Source of the DNA: Acetofilamentum sp.
Lineage (GTDB): Bacteria; Bacteroidota; Bacteroidia; Bacteroidales; DYOH01
NCBI GenBank assembly: GCA_020720625.1
Contig: DYOH01000003.1
Span: 29,893-93,892 of the forward strand
DNA length: 64,000 nucleotides
Direction: 5' to 3'
Each line of letters opens with the position of its first letter. Positions within the stretch are counted from its first letter, which is position 1. The notes beneath the pieces are model-generated. The model had not been told where the DNA came from, searched no databases, and worked only from the letters and a program-made list of their open reading frames with translations. Made by a program: the position numbers and the translations under genes. Below, piece after piece: positions 63,182-64,000 of this stretch.

Positions 63182-63652
63182 CTAATTATCTGTTGATTGC
63201 AGATATTCGAACACTATTTCTCTTACACTTTCGGGAGTTAGTTTGGTGTAAACTTTATCATTGATAAGCATAGCCGGACCTTCGGCACACCAACCCAAGC
63301 AATTGGTTTCCAAAAGCGTAAATTTTTTATCCGGACTTGTTTCGCCTACATTAATTTTGAGCAATCCCTTAATAGCTTGCATTATTTTGTCTTTATTGTT
63401 CATTTCGCAAACAATGGTTTTGCATATTCTTATTACATACTTTCCTCTTTCGTCCGTATTTAAGAAAGAATAGAACGAAGCTGTTCCGTAAACATCGGCT
63501 GGCGAAATATCTAATTCTTTGGCTATTTGCCTCATTCGGGTCTGGCTAATGAAGCTTTCTTTTTCAACTACTCCTTGTAGTATTGGAATTAAACTTTGGC
63601 GTTTATTTCCATGTCGTGTTACTAATTCTGTAATTAATGAGTTGTCTGTCAT
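63182..63652 (-). CDS. NuoE-like [2Fe-2S] subunit of [FeFe] hydrogenase (HydC-like)
   Basis: CKTIVCE ... ETNCLGWCAEGPAMLIND four-Cys thioredoxin-like ferredoxin. Confidence 0.93.
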   Translation of the reverse strand: MTDNSLITELVTRHGNKRQSLIPILQGVVEKESFISQTRMRQIAKELDISPADVYGTASFYSFLNTDERGKYVIRICKTIVCEMNNKDKIMQAIKGLLKINVGETSPDKKFTLLETNCLGWCAEGPAMLINDKVYTKLTPESVREIVFEYLQSTDN

Positions 63653-64000
63653 TGTATTATGAATATTAGGTTTTTGTAATTTTCTTTCAATAAAAGTAAT
63701 TCTTGAAGCATCCTTAGGTAATGACCTTTGCTTTTAATTATTATGAGATTTGTCATATTCTAATTTTTAAGTTTTATTCTCAAATCGATATTTTTAATTT
63801 GATTCAAGTCTGAGTAAAACATCCGAAAATGTTTTTTAAGGTGTGAATATTGTTTTTTTTGATATTTGTTTATTTTGCAACTAATTTTGAGTTGTTTAAT
63901 TTGCTCTTTTTAGAGCCTGATTAAATTTTGCAAAGAATAAAAATGATTAATGAGTTCAGTCTAAAAAGATTGAAAAAATGATTATACCCCTGCCAGCGTT

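Noticed and set aside
63981-64000. Minus-strand AACGCTGGCAGGGG at the window end, reminiscent of a 16S rRNA fragment
   Set aside because: Only a short chance resemblance; the adjoining sequence does not match the 16S 5' region.

Overview
This window is from a low-GC member of the Bacteroidota, probably an anaerobic or fermentative Bacteroidales-like organism. The assignment rests on TTTG-N19-21-TAnnTTTG promoters, a T9SS sorting-domain-like C-terminus, DUF1573 and SpoIIE/triple-Y families, a KOR operon and an HydABC-like [FeFe] hydrogenase operon. The region is densely coding and mostly chromosomal housekeeping. I found no rRNA, tRNA, CRISPR array, transposase, integrase or prophage module. 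Main blocks: M14 carboxypeptidase (cut by the window start); Dps and peroxiredoxin; 2-oxoacid:ferredoxin oxidoreductase operon; GH3-like/beta-lactamase fusion; dapA-priA-ROK-AlbA_2; ligA; an OmpA-family protein; kbl; two DUF1573 proteins; C1 peptidase; DsbD; a cluster of four SpoIIE/PP2C phosphatases around a eukaryote-like citrate synthase; UvrD/AddA-like helicase; miaA-GT2-tag-hisS-hutH; glutaredoxin fusion and solitary GroES; an MCP-like protein; eno; aroQ; and hydABC. The most interesting non-annotated signal is a compact promoter-to-terminator unit of about 66-70 nt on the minus strand at 40252-40355, a candidate orphan small RNA. Other points worth checking are a GH3 domain that seems to have lost its active site next to an intact serine-hydrolase domain, two small tandem-repeat proteins, and the SpoIIE phosphatase cluster with divergent sensor domains. 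All family calls come from reading motifs by eye; no database search was run.
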